Assembly: GCA_008360975.2 (NCBI GenBank)
Contig: CM039210.1
Span: 4,776,293-4,840,292 of the forward strand
DNA length: 64,000 nucleotides
Direction: 5' to 3'
Origin: Lichenostomus cassidix
Lineage: Eukaryota > Chordata > Aves > Passeriformes > Meliphagidae
Part shown: one piece after another, positions 32,894-43,866 of the stretch
Numbering within the stretch: position 1 is the stretch's first letter
How the letters are laid out: each line of letters starts with the position of its first letter
The notes under the pieces: generated by a model
Told to the model about the DNA's origin: nothing
The model's database searches: none
Seen by the model: only the letters and a program-made list of their open reading frames with translations
Translations under genes and position numbers: made by a program

Positions 32894-33155
32894 TGTCGCT
32901 GTTGAGCAGCTAGCAGAGTAATGAATGCATCAGTTCTCAGTGGCAAGAAGGAATGACCTTTATTGTTTTGATTTCATCACAATATAGAGTTCTCAAAAGT
33001 CACCCAGATTGGTCAGTCAGAAGCCTTCCCCCAGGCCTGATTGGCCAGGCCTGCACTGCCCAAGTTCTGGGACACTGTTCCAACAACATCCAAACTTTAT
33101 CTTTATTTATAAAACACAAGAAAATTTCTCATGGGAAAAACCTGTGCTAGCCACA
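32894..33155 (-). mobile_element. Solo LTR-j, copy 2, nested in E7 gag
   Basis: 262 bp, TGTCGCTGTTGAGCAGC to GTGCTAGCCACA, the reverse of the 22775 copy. Perfect 6-bp target duplication ACACTG (32888-32893, 33156-33161). Confidence 0.9.
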
Positions 33156-33600
33156 ACACTGGACCCAGCCTCTGAAGCCGGGTGACAGCAGTTAATATCT
33201 TTGTTGATGGGTCAATCAGCACCAGATATATGCAGAAAGTTGCCAAAGATTAAGGGACCAGGTAGCCGGGACTTAAAAAGACTTTTAGCAGAAGTATGGG
33301 ATGTATATAAAAACAGAGCACAGCCCTTTGTGGTCGCAGTGGCCCAGGCTGAGGAACCGAGCGCCCCCAGGGGCAGGAGAAGGCCTCTGCCTAGAGGACA
33401 AAGATAGAAACACCCAGGCCATAACCAGTGCCTGTCCTGTGGGGGGTTCGGGCATTGGAAGTGGAATTGTCCTAACCGTGCCGTGATTCTGAAGAATTCA
33501 ATCATCAGCACCGCCAGAACCAGTGACTGTAGCACAGCTGCATACAGAATGACGGGGACTGGCAGGTCCCTCCCTAGCAGACCCACTGGTTAAAGTTAAG

Positions 33601-33975
33601 CAAGGGGAACAGGAGGTGGAGTTTTTGATGGATACTGGAGCCACATTCTCAGTCCTGAATCAGACTTTGAGTCCTATAAGCAGTGATTATGTCCAAGTTA
33701 TTGGGGCCACGGGGAAAACCGAAAATGCCTACTTTTTGAGACCCTTAAAATTTACATTAGGCAAAAAGATGGGAATACACCAATTTTTATATCTTCCAAA
33801 TTCTCCAAAACCCCTATTAGGCAGAGATCTACTAACCTGGTTAGAAGCAAAAATAGAATTCACAGAACAAGGAATGAGACTACAGGTCCCTGAGGAAAAA
33901 TTAATTATGGCTTTAAGTTTAGCAAATATCCCTGAAAAAGGAGAAATACCCATAGATAGTGAAATAACAGATTAA
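33601..33975 (+). pseudogene. E7 protease
   Basis: The frame contains the intact aspartic protease loop FLMDTGATFSVLN and the C-terminal PLLGRDLLTWLEAKI, length as in gamma-type proteases, and then the start of RT. A TAA (ITD stop at 33973) ends it. Confidence 0.82.
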
Positions 33976-34283
33976 GTGATCCCCTTAGTAAGGGATGTCA
34001 AGACTCCAGGAAGATCAAAACAGGCTTCCCCAGTGGTTATTCAACTGCTGGAAGGATTGCAGCCAGTATCAGTAAAACAATATCCACTAAGGCATGAAGC
34101 ACGGGTAGGAATAGAACCAATAATTGCTAATTTTATTGATCAAGGGTTATTGAGAGAGTGTAGGTCTGCCTACAATACCCCAGTTCTACCAGTACAAAAG
34201 CCAACGGAAGTCACCGATTAGTTCAGGACATGAGAGCAATAAATGCAATAACAAAAACAGACATCCTGTAGTGTCTAACCCTT
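33976..34283 (+). pseudogene. E7 RT fingers
   Basis: The frame encodes KQYPLRHEARVGIEPII and YNTPVLPVQKP, the N-terminal RT block of class I ERVs. A frameshift near 34205 leads into the DMRAINA-type segment. It ends at the LTR-g insertion (34284) and continues at 36067. Confidence 0.8.
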
Positions 34284-36066
34284 TGTGGTGGTTTTGATTG
34301 GCCCAAAACATCAGCAAGGTATCTTTAACATCTAAAAGAAATTTAAACCCCTCAGAAGCTGTTGTAGTAAGCCTGAGGAAGTGTCTGAGGGGTGGGGAGT
34401 GGCACAAAGATGGCTCCTGTGTGTCCTGAGTGCAAGTTCTGGAAGTTTTTACATCAAGTCCAGCAGAGCCAATCTCTGATGGCTCTGAAAGTGATGGACA
34501 TGCTGCCGGCTAAGTGTCGGCCAATTAGAAGTGCTGGTTATGCCTCTGTGAAAACATATTTAAGAAAAAAATCAAAACAAGGTAGGCACATGTTGGAAAA
34601 CACAGTTTTCCAGCAAAACTTGTGTTAGTTGAGCAGGCCTGAACAAAGCCTCAGCATAGGCAGGCCTCAGTAAAAATCTTAGTAAAGTGTCATGAGAAAC
34701 TAAAACCTGGGAACACAGCTGTGTTTCTAGGCTGTGAGAAAAATATTATGAGAAAAGATAGGGAGTCAGAAGTGTTATGAGAAAAGAATAAGGGAGTCAT
34801 CAGGAAAAACCCTGATTATGTGAGAACAGACTGCAGATACGTGTGTAACTATAATTAGAAACATCTGTAACAGTATATAAGTTTCTCGTTTGGTGAAATA
34901 AAATAGAGCTTGCTTTATATCTCACATTGAGACTGCTGCTTGCTTCCTCTCGCCGATCCTCAGGCACGCACTTCTTTGTAGTTAGAAGAGGAGGAGAAGG
35001 TGGAAGTAAAAATATGTGAAGGGAGAACAACATGGAGACACCAAGGTCAGTGAAGAAGGTAGGGAAGGAGGTGCTCCAGGCGCCAGAGCTGAAAACCCTC
35101 TGCTAGCCGTGGTGAAGACCACGGGGGGAGCAGGTGGTCCCCCTGCAGCCCATGGAGTCCACTGGGGTGCAGAAATCCACCCACAGCCCATGCCAGAGGG
35201 CCAGGTGGATGCCTGGAAGAAGCTGTGATCCAGTTAGAGTTTCATCTAAAGAGTTAAAGCTACAAAAGCCTTGCAAAGGAGAGAAAGGCCTCACTCCTGG
35301 GATGGCAGCAGTCTGGCCTCGGCTAGGGAGAGTCTGCACAGCACCTTGTGGATGAAGCGGACTCATGTTGCAGCAGAATTTGGGTGGGATGTTGCTCGTG
35401 AGATTGGACCCACGCCAAAGAAGTTCCCAGAGGACTGTCTCTTGTGGGAGGGACCCCGTGGCTAAGTAGAGGACTGCTCTCCCTGATGGACTGACCAGAG
35501 AAAAAAACCCTTACCCTGCCCCCTGCCCCCTGCCCGTGCTGTTGGTTGGAAAGAGGGAAGGAGGGGGTGAGCAGAGAGACTGCTTCTTAAGAGGGAGGGG
35601 GTGAGAGCAGAGAAACTGTCTAGAGAGAGAGAGAGATAAGTAGAAATAAAGAGTATTTGTAGTAGAAGAATTGTGGTGATGAATAGATTTATGGACCTGC
35701 TGTATGGACTAAGAAAATACCCTACACCCTGCCCCCCTACCCAAGCTGTTGGTTAAAAAGAGGAAAGGGGGTGAATAAAAATGGGTTTGTAAGAGGGAGG
35801 GGGGTGAGTAAACAAAATAGTGTATGAAAAGTTTATTTTTACCTCTCATTTATCCTCTGACTTGGTTAGGTAATTAAATCACTTTGCAGCTTTAAGTTTA
35901 GAGCCTGTCTGCCCTTTCTTCTGTGCGTCCTCCTACCAATGTCCTATCTCACTTAACTCATGAGATTAGTGCGTGTTTTTACAGGTTTTTTTCTTTCCCC
36001 TCTCCTGCATGTCTGCAGCAGGAGAGAGCTGGAGTGCCAGCGTTTAGTCAGGGTCAAACCCTGACA
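34284..36066 (+). mobile_element. Composite LTR-like repeat LTR-g, copy B, in E7 RT
   Basis: It runs TGTGGTGGTTTTGATTGG to GGGTCAAACCCTGACA. Without the nested LTR-b (and its duplication) it is about 1.4 kb. It carries CT/GA-rich runs and short open segments parallel to copy A. RT reading continues across it (34283 to 36067), so it is an insertion. A target duplication is not clear (CCCTT versus CTATT). Confidence 0.7.
34591..34962 (+). mobile_element. Solo LTR-b nested in LTR-g copy B
   Basis: 372 bp, TGTTGGAAAACACAG to CGCCGATCCTCA, with a TATA-like GTATATAAG and AATAAAATAG. Flanks GGCACA (34585-34590) and GGCACG (34963-34968) are a target duplication with one CpG-type change. LTR-g copy A shows the uninserted site GGCACG (reverse strand, near 16838). 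Confidence 0.9.
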
Positions 36067-36513
36067 CTATTATAACTTGCTTACAAAATTACAATGTGAC
36101 TGGGTGTGGTTTTCAGTTTTAGATTTAAAGGATGCTTTCTTTTGTCTGCCATTAGCTGAAAGCAGTCAGGAAATTTTTGCCTTTGAATGGGAAAACCCCA
36201 AAACAGGGAGAAAAAGCCAACTTACATGGACTGTATTGCCACAAGGATTCAAAAATAGCCCCACGATATTTGGAGAACTATTAGCAAAAGAACTGGAACA
36301 CTGGACACCACCCCTTGGGGAAGGTACACTTCTGCAGTATGTTGACGTTGAGATAATAGCAACAAGGACCTGTGAAGACTGCAAGAATTGGACTGTAAGC
36401 CTTTTAAATTTTCTGGGACTAAGTGGATATAGGGTCTGTCCTGAAAAGGCTCAGTTAGTCCTCCAGAAAGTTACATATCTGGGATATGAATTGGCGGGAG
36501 GAGAGAGAGCCTT
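36067..36513 (+). pseudogene. E7 RT palm
   Basis: The frame encodes FSVLDLKDAFFCLPLAESSQ, AFEWENPKTGRKSQLTWTVL and PQGFKNSPTIFGELLAKELE. The active site is YVDV rather than YVDD (LLQYVDVEIIATRT), so the second catalytic Asp is lost. It reads on to GYELAGGERA, where E8 is inserted. Confidence 0.82.
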
Positions 36514-36995
36514 TGAGACTCTGAGCTTTTTGCCCCCCCCCCTTCCACCAGCACAGGCGCCTGTCTGTGGCTTCCAGGGCTGAAGGCTGAACTCTTAATT
36601 CAAATTCAAATTGTAGGTAACAGCTCTGGCCTGATGGCTTATCAGCTAAGCATGCATTTGAAACCAGCACAGAAACCGCTGAATCATCCCATGAAAGACT
36701 GTCACCTTGGAGGGGGCTTTGGGGGTCTCCAAAGACCACCAAGACATACGGAGCATGCGTGGTGCACATGCTAATGATATTAATGACTTCCGAGAAATGA
36801 TTTGTATAACCACTCCTATCCTAAAGAATGTAATTAATATTCATGATTTTACCTATAACTCTGTGTCTTTGGGGTACTGAGGTGTGTGTGTTTGGTGGAA
36901 ATAATTCCCCACACATCCGGTGCACCGAATAAAGCAAATACCCACTTCTCTGACTTGGTCTCTGAAGTGTCTCTGAGCTCGATTGGGGCGAATCA
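36514..36995 (+). mobile_element. E8 5' LTR (LTR-e)
   Basis: 482 bp, TGAGACTCTGAGC to GGGGCGAATCA. It contains GAATAAAGCAAATACCC (AATAAA) near the 3' end. Matches the 3' copy almost throughout. Confidence 0.9.
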
Positions 36996-36998
36996 AAC

Positions 36999-37016
36999 TG
37001 GCACCCCAGATGGGAC
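36999..37016 (+). promoter_or_regulatory. E8 probable primer-binding site
   Basis: TGGCACCCCAGATGGGAC begins three bases after the LTR. The TGG start and place fit a primer site; I do not assign the tRNA with confidence. Confidence 0.5.
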
Positions 37017-37760
37017 CCTGACTCTGCTCGGCTGCCGGATCCAGGGGTAAGCAGACCTCCCAGTCGCGACCCTGAATTTTCAGGGGGAGCTCAGCTGTCC
37101 TTTGGCTCACGGCGGGAGTAGACTAAGGACCATCTGCACCAAATTAAGGTATTTGCTACTTTTAAAATAAATGCCTGCAGGTCCGGGGTGATAGTCCCCG
37201 AGGGTGGGTTGAGACTGGGTCTCCCGAAATTAGTCCCGGGCAAGGGGTTGGACCCCCGGGGTTGGACCCCACTGTCAAGAAAAGGTACTTTTAAAAGGTT
37301 GGACCCCGGGGTTGGACCCCGCTATAGTTAAAGGTGCCTTTAAGGGGTTGGACTCCACTGTATTACAACATACTGTGATTTTTGTTCTGTCTGTTGTTAT
37401 TCTGTTACTGTATTACTGTGTCATTATTTTGTTAATGTGTGAGTGTGAACGAATGAGACGTGTCTCCGACATTAAGCGAGAATAGAGCTTTATCTACGTT
37501 TCCGTTCTCTGGCGACAGAAACGGCCAGAGAAAAGCGAAGAGACTGGCAAAGAGTGAACGAGTGTGGGTCACATATAAACCGTTGGTTTGGAGTGTCTGG
37601 AAGGGAGCAGATTATATTGTTGAATGGAGGGATTTTGGCTGCTGAGTTGAGAACGCTCGGACCCCAACACCTTTCTAGTATTGCTCTATTTGATTTTGCG
37701 ATTAAAATTCTGTGTTTTGTGTGTGGAAACCGTTATGAAACTTAAACTCAGTGCGCGTGT
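37017..37760 (+). other. E8 leader with GGGGTTGGACCCC hairpin repeats
   Basis: Colinear with the E7 leader. Between about 37229 and 37350 the unit GGGTTGGACCCC or a close variant occurs five times, each self-complementary (GGGG/CCCC stem). No ORF. Possibly an RNA packaging structure (inference). Confidence 0.55.
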
Positions 37761-40700
37761 ATTAATTGTGAGAGGAAGTGATGTTGTCTATTTGCTCGGG
37801 TGCTTCTAAAATTTTTTAATGTGTGTGCATGTACTGTGTGTGCAAAATTTTACCTGTGTTAATTGGTATTTTTGCCGGCATATAAATTTATGCGGGGACG
37901 CCCGCAAGATAAAAATAACTAATTGAATCTAATAAGTACCTCTTTAGAGCTCCTGTGTGTAGCTGCTGAAATATGGTTGTATAGAATGTTGTAGTAGATG
38001 GAGCTTGCAATTAAATAAGAGTAAGGGGAAAAGAAAAAGAAGGAAGAGAGGTATTTCGAGACCCTCCCCCATCTTGCATAAAATTTTGACAGCTAACCCA
38101 GGGCTAGCTGCAGTTCCCTGTACCCTCCCCTTTCGGCGTGGCAGTGGCGAGCTCGGAGGTGCGGGGCTGGATGCACAGGCTGGGGGCCTGTGGGGAGGTG
38201 CAGAGCCGAGCTGGAGCTGTGGGACAGCTGCGGGCTCAGCACCAGACAGTCCCTGACCCTGCCAGCCCCTGGGGCAGGGCGGCTGTGGGACACACCGATC
38301 ACCTGTGGTGCTGCTGGCCTTGCCTGCTGACAGCCTCGGAGGGGGAAGGGCTGCGTTTGGATACAGCAGAGGGAATGTTTAGAAATGTGAATTGTCTGTT
38401 AAGAGTTCTGTCTAGGTCACCAGAATGACTTTGTGGGACAATGAGCACCCCCAGGGAGTAGTGCGGGTGGGGGCTGGAGAAGGGCTGAATAAGCCCTGAA
38501 GAAACTGGTTAGAAAGATACTGCAAATGTATGTAAGAAAAGATAAAAGAAGGCAGGAGCAAAAGTAATGCCAAAGAGACACTGTAAGCAAAAATGTCTGT
38601 AGAAAAGATATACCAAATTTTGTAATTAACTATTTCAAGGTTAAAATCTCCTGCCTGGGTTACTCTGAGTTGCTGCTTTGGTTTTTTTTGAACAAAAGTT
38701 TGCTCGACCCTTCAAGCAGCCAGCCAAATTGCCTTAGAGAAAATGCAAATTAACTGCTGCAGAGGAAAAAATTTTAGAACTGCTGAGGAGAAGGTAGAGA
38801 CAAGGTGTGTCTCTGAGCCACTGTCTGGGGCTGTTCAAGCAGCCAAGAACGTGACAATGTGTACTTAATTCATGTCCCCAAGAGGGTTCAGTCCTTTCTG
38901 TATGGTTGGTTGTCATGGCAAGTAACTTTTGCAAAAAGGTGTTCTTCCCCATGCTTTGAGAATTTGACAGCCACTTTTGGAGAACACGGTGGCATGATGC
39001 TAATTTTATAAGTTACCAAATCCAGTGGCTGGCGGCTATTGATTGTCTCAGAATGTAGCCAGAGGCTGGGCGTGCTGTCTGCAAGTTGTGCAGCCAAAGC
39101 TCCGATGGTAAATGAAGCCCGAAGGCTGACAATAGGAATATACCTCATAAATTTCACACCAAGCTAAAGATTTATTAACTCAAAGAACATCTGAGTAGAT
39201 GACCAGCGCAGTTATTGTACTGTGAATCTTGTCTAGTAAAAGAAGAGTATTTAAGAAAAAAAGAAAAAACCCAAAAACAAAGGGGTTTGACTCAGCCTCC
39301 TTGAGGAAGTTGAAAAAAAAAAAAAAATTTTATTTAGTAGTGAGTCTTCAAAAGTACTAGAAGAGTAACAATTTGAAAAATACACTATCGTTAACGAAAG
39401 GAAGTTAAAATAAGTGAAACATTGCCTCTTACATAGTCAGCTCAAGCAGCAGAGCTGTAAGTGCTTATAAAATCCTGCGAAGTATATAAAGACAAAATAG
39501 TGAATATTTTTACTAATTCTAAATATGCATATAGAGTAATACATGCATTTAAGAAATTACAAGAAAAAAAAGGGAAGTTTATTAAATTTTAATTTCTCAC
39601 TTATTAAAAGAATTCCCAATGGGGAGTTAAACGAGGCAAGAATTCATCATTCTCCCACTCTAACATGTGTTACCACTGTGCAAGTTTGTTTTAACATCTT
39701 TCAGTGTGTCCTCATCAGACAAAAAGCTGTGTAAGACGAGGAACCACTCAAGCCACAGAAGCAAAAGAACTGCTAACTTCCCTCACGGCTGTGAGTTCTA
39801 CAGCCAGAGACTCCTCTCCAGTGTGAAACCAAAATGAAACACATTAAATAGTTTTGTTTTTTGTATTACCAGAACAGTGTTATCCACAGTCAGCTATCCT
39901 AGCAAAACCTTGTAATAATTGTAATGGCAAGTATGGCTTCAAATGCAAAGGGGTAAGTAAGCCAGAAAAAAAAAAAAAAGGGAAAGCTATGTGAGCTTGA
40001 ATCTAAATTTGTGAAATTGATATATAACAATAACAAAATAATTTCATTTTTAAAATGAAAAGGTTTCAAAAGGATGGCTGGCTATTTTACTAAGTATTTA
40101 TAACTGTTGCTGTTTAATGCATATTTGTTTGTCCAGTGTTTAAGAATGCTAAGCCCCACAAAAGAAAATACTGCCATAGACTAATCTGCCAGGCTTTGGG
40201 CTCTGCAATTTAAAAGTTAATTTAAAATAGCAGTTAAAAGTGCCATTCTTCAGTAGCACATTTGAAGTCCTAGAAAAAGCTCACAAAATCGTATAAAAGA
40301 TCCTGAACATCTGTTGATTTTGTGAGTGGCTAATATTTGTGAGCATATTTTTTTGTAAATTGAAAGATAATATAGATTTACGGAGAGTAAAACAAAAGAC
40401 TGAAAAGGTGAGAAAAGATAGCCTAATGGATCACAAGCAGAAAACTAACAGCATGAGAATCTTAGTCAGTTATCCTTTATGCTTTCCTCTTTCCTTTCTG
40501 CTCTGTTTGCTAGAAATTCTGCCAAGGTGAGGAAGAAAAGTACCCCATTTTACAAGCAAGAAAAGCTATCAGTGGTCCTGATCACTGTCTGGAGCCATGA
40601 TGTGAGCTGCCAAAACTGAAAAATTTAATGTCTCTGCAACACTTCAAAATGCCTGTGTGTATGGTGTGTGTGGGAAAGGGACAGGTCAGGCCTTGCCCTG

Positions 40701-41100
40701 GTGAGACAGTGAACTGCTCCTTACCTCACCCCCAGAGCATCCCAGCCCTGCAGTGAGGTCCAGTCATGGACACAGCAGAGGCAGTGCTGCACAGAGCTCC
40801 AAGCCCAGCCCTATAGTAGGGCCAGTCATGGACACAGCAGAGGCAGTGCTGCACAGAGCTCCAAGCCCAGCCCTATAGTGAGGCGAGTCATAGACACAGC
40901 AGAGGGCAGTGCTCCAATCTCCCCATCCCTGACTCCAAAGAAACCTGCTAGGAGATGGAAGGCCCAAGAAAGCCAAAAGAATTAACATTCCTCTTAGAAT
41001 GTCTATAGATTCTGTCTTTCTTCTTTTTCTTCAAAATAACTGCTCAACCAATATCTCTCCCCTCAACTAACAAAGCTTACTCCGAATATATAAACCCACC
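37761..41100 (+). other. E8 internal sequence of unknown origin
   Basis: No retroviral gene is recognised. The stretch is mostly AT-rich with a GC-rich island at 38090-38350 and a 62-bp tandem repeat at about 40742-40915. The open frames are short (up to 96 codons) and unlike known proteins. It may be decayed gag-pol or acquired DNA. Confidence 0.5.
40742..40915 (+). repeat. 62-bp tandem repeat, about 2.7 units
   Basis: The phrase AGTCATGGACACAGCAGAGG recurs at about 40762, 40824 and 40886 (last copy with changes), a period of 62 bp, with GCAGTGCTGCACAGAGCTCC between. Confidence 0.85.
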
Positions 41101-41542
41101 AATTTTCAGTTTTGCCAAGTAGTTTATACCCTAGCCTGAAATAAGTAAACTAAAAAAAGAACCTTTCTACCATTGTAGAGGCCATAATAAGTGCCACTGC
41201 AGATGCCATAAAAGCACAGCAAATCAAGATAAAGAGCATCTTACAATTAACTATAAATTTGCTGTATGCCAAAAGAGAAAGAGTATGTACAGTTATAAAT
41301 ACAAGCTGTTGCAATTATGTTAATCCTAACTTAAACAAATGTATGTAATAGTTTTTTGTGTTACTGCATTATTTACTGTCTGCAATAGTAGTTATTGTTA
41401 TATAATATTATGTACTTAGAACTGTGATGTTTATATCCAATAGCAAAAGTATAAACTTAGATATGAAATAGAGAAAGGTATTTACTTTCATAGCATACAA
41501 GATTTGTAAAGAATTACAAATTACAAAAGAAAAGGGGGGAAT
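41101..41542 (+). pseudogene. E8 env TM remnant and polypurine tract
   Basis: The sequence parallels E7 45980-46608 base for base over long runs (CCACTGCAGATGCCATAA, GTACAGTTATAAATACAAGC). The reading frame is interrupted by several stops. The tract AAAAGGGGGGAAT ends directly before the 3' LTR. Confidence 0.7.
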
Positions 41543-42019
41543 TGAGACTCTGAGCTTTTGCCCCCCTTCCACCAGCACAGGCGCCTGTCTGTGGCCGCCA
41601 GGGCTGAAGGCTGAACTCTTAATTCAAATTCAAATTGTAGGTAACAGCTCTGGCCTGATGGCTTATCAGCTAAGCATGCATTTGAAACCAGCACAGAAAC
41701 CGCTGAATCATCCCATGAAGGACTGTCACCTTGGAGGAGGCTTTGGGGGTCTCCAAAGACCACCAAGACATACAGAGCATGCGTTGTGCACATGCTAATG
41801 ATATTAATGACTTCCGAGAAATGATTTGTATAACCACTCCTATCCTAAAGAATGTAATTAATATTCATGATTTTACCTATAACTCTGTGTCTTTGGGGTA
41901 CTGAGGTGTGTGTGTTTGGTGGAAATAATTCCCCACACATCCGGTGCACCGAATAAAGCAAATACCCACTTCTCTGACTTGGTCTCTGAAGTGTCTCTGA
42001 GCTCGATTGGGGCGAATCA
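41543..42019 (+). mobile_element. E8 3' LTR (LTR-e)
   Basis: 477 bp, same ends and AATAAA as the 5' copy; small differences such as the poly-C length near the start. Confidence 0.9.
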
Positions 42020-42023
42020 CCTT

Positions 42024-42963
42024 GGGAAACAACAAGAAGGAGGCAATCTGTCAAATGCCCCGGCCAACTACAATCAAAGAACTGAAAACTTTTCTGGGCA
42101 TGACAGGATGGTGTAGGTTGTGGATCCCTCATTATGGGTTGATTGTGAAACCCTTGTACCTGCTCCTAAAGGAAATGGAGGGAACCTACCTATGCTGGAC
42201 ACCAGAGACTAATAATGCATTTGTAACTCTGAAACGTGAGTTAATGCAAGCCCGGGCATTGGGTATACCAGATATCACTAAACCTTTTCAGTTGCTCTCA
42301 CATGAGAGGCAATGACTGGCGTTGGGACTTTTGGCACAGAAGCTGGGACCCTACAAAAGGCCAGTGGCTTATTTCTCCAAGCAATTGGATGTGGTCAGCT
42401 GAGGATGGCCCGCCTGCCTGCGTGCAGTGGCAGCTGTGATCCTGAACATAGGAGAAGCCCGCAAGTTCACAATGGGCCAGAAGATAACTGTTTTTGTCTC
42501 TCATACAGTGTCAGCAGTGCTCACGCAGAAAGGAAATCACTGGTTAACCCCATCTCGCTTTCTCAAATATCAAGCTGTCCTAGCAGAATCAGAGGATGTG
42601 AGTATCCAGGTAACCAACATCTTAAATCCAGCAGCTCGCCTCCAGGGCAGAGTTACTGAAAAGCCCGTACAACATGACTGCATTGAGACCATGGAGGCAG
42701 TTTACTCCAGCCGCCCAGACTTGAAGGACTCTCAGCTGGAAAACGTGGAAATCTGGTTCACTGATGGAAGCAGTTATGTCAAAAATGGTAAACGCCTTGC
42801 TGGGTATGCAGTTACAACCACGGATGCTGTCATTGAGGCAGAACTGTTACCTGTGGGGACATCTGCTCAAAAGGCTGAGATAATAGTCCTAACTCGAGCC
42901 TTGACTTTAGCCAAAGGAAAGTCTTTCAATGTTTGGACTGATTCAAGGTATGGTTTTGGGGTG
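42024..42963 (+). pseudogene. E7 RT thumb and RNase H, first part
   Basis: The frame resumes after E8 with RPTTIKELKTFLGMTGWCR and IVKPLYLLLKE (thumb and connection), shifts near 42312, and continues as RNase H: IWFTDGSSYVKNGKRLAGYA, SAQKAEIIVLTRAL and NVWTDSRYG with all three acidic residues. It ends at LTR-k (42964). Confidence 0.82.
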
Positions 42964-43866
42964 TGTCGGGGGTTGGGGGGCATTGGAATTTTTTCTCCAT
43001 CCCTGTTACTAAGCAACAAATATCTGGGTGATTAGAACCATCAAATCTTTTGTAAGAGACAAAAGGCTGTGCTAGGTGGGGCAAGGGGAAGAGGCAGCCG
43101 GCTGTTGGGACTGGCACTGGTTCGTAGGACACCGGGAGGAAAGAGACTGCTCTTTGCTTCTGGCTGCGACCGTGAGAGATCCCACTGTGCTCTGTCTTCT
43201 CCTTCTGGCTGGGTGAGCTTTTGGCTGGGGAAAAGTGTGAGATCCAACCCTTTCCCCGCCGGGAACACGCACCTTTCCTGGCTGCGCTTTGCTGCAGCTG
43301 CGGGGGAGTCCGGCTGTCCCTGCCGCCTGCCCCGCTTTCACTGCACAAGACCATGGCGTCTGCCGTGACTGCATAGTCCCTGTCACCTCGCTGGCTAGCC
43401 TGGGAGAGAGCCAGCCCCTGCCTCTACCACCCTCCTTGCCGCCCCAAAGCTGCCTGCCTGCTTCTCAGCCCATCCGCCATTACCAGCTGCGTGAGGCTGA
43501 CATGACCCTGCGCCACAGCGCCACCTGCAGCCCCTTGGGAGTCATCGCACCTGCCCTGCCCGGCCGGGAGCTCAACAGCGCCCCTGCTGCTTGTGACTGT
43601 GATTACACCACATGGGAAAGTGCTCGGCAGCTCAAAAAGTCGTCTGTTACTGGTTTCTGGTTTTGTCGGGTGTTGTTATTCTTGTTATTGCTTGTTTACT
43701 CTGCCATAGATACTAGTAAAGAACTGTTATTCCTTTTCCCATACCTTTGCCTGAAAGCCCTTGATTTCAAAATTAAAATAATTTGGGGGGAGGGGAGATC
43801 ACATTCTCTGTCCTAAGGGAGGGTTCCACCTCTCTTAGCAGGCACCTGTCTTTTCAAACTAAGACA
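42964..43866 (-). mobile_element. Solo LTR-k, copy 3, nested in E7 RNase H
   Basis: 903 bp, TGTCGGGGGTTGGGGGG to TTTTCAAACTAAGACA, with perfect 5-bp target duplication GGGTG (42959-42963, 43867-43871). The GC-rich open frames inside are LTR sequence; the same segments recur in copies 1, 2 and 4. Confidence 0.88.

Larger units (their letters stand above)
31358..33600 (+). pseudogene. E7 gag
   Basis: ATG 31358 gives MGSSESKEIPW, with Gly at position 2 for myristoylation, as in gamma matrix proteins. Stops follow within 25 codons. The matrix region runs to 31847. After LTR-h, 32252-32676 encodes a polar stretch (TPEEKNLRALLRQVVG) and capsid (LDLDTWREAARLYREDPEKV). 32717-32893 has GSFIERLRDNM, near the capsid end. 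After LTR-j the frame continues with PDICRKLPKIKGPGSRDL, an Arg/Pro-rich segment and one CCHC knuckle CLSCGGFGHWKWNC (about 33432). Two solo LTRs and several stops make it non-coding. Confidence 0.75.
36514..42019 (+). mobile_element. E8: rearranged class I element nested in E7 pol
   Basis: Two LTR-e copies (36514-36995 and 41543-42019) form the ends. They are nearly identical by eye and flanked by a perfect 4-bp target duplication CCTT (36510-36513, 42020-42023), as made by gamma-type integrases. Inside are a primer site region, leader, about 3 kb of unrecognised sequence, an env TM remnant and a polypurine tract. No gag, pro or pol is recognised. It must have moved with proteins supplied from elsewhere. 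The LTR similarity suggests one of the youngest insertions here. Confidence 0.87.

Noticed and set aside
36999..37016. Assigning a specific tRNA to the E8 primer site
   Set aside because: The 18-mer does not match any primer site I know well enough; only its position supports it.
38005..38428. ORFs in the E8 GC-rich island as captured host gene
   Set aside because: No domain or family recognised, and both strands are open, as expected from high GC alone; kept only as an observation.
43289..43816. GC-rich 175-codon ORF in LTR-k as a gene
   Set aside because: It lies wholly inside a solo LTR with a perfect target duplication, and parallel segments occur in the other LTR-k copies.
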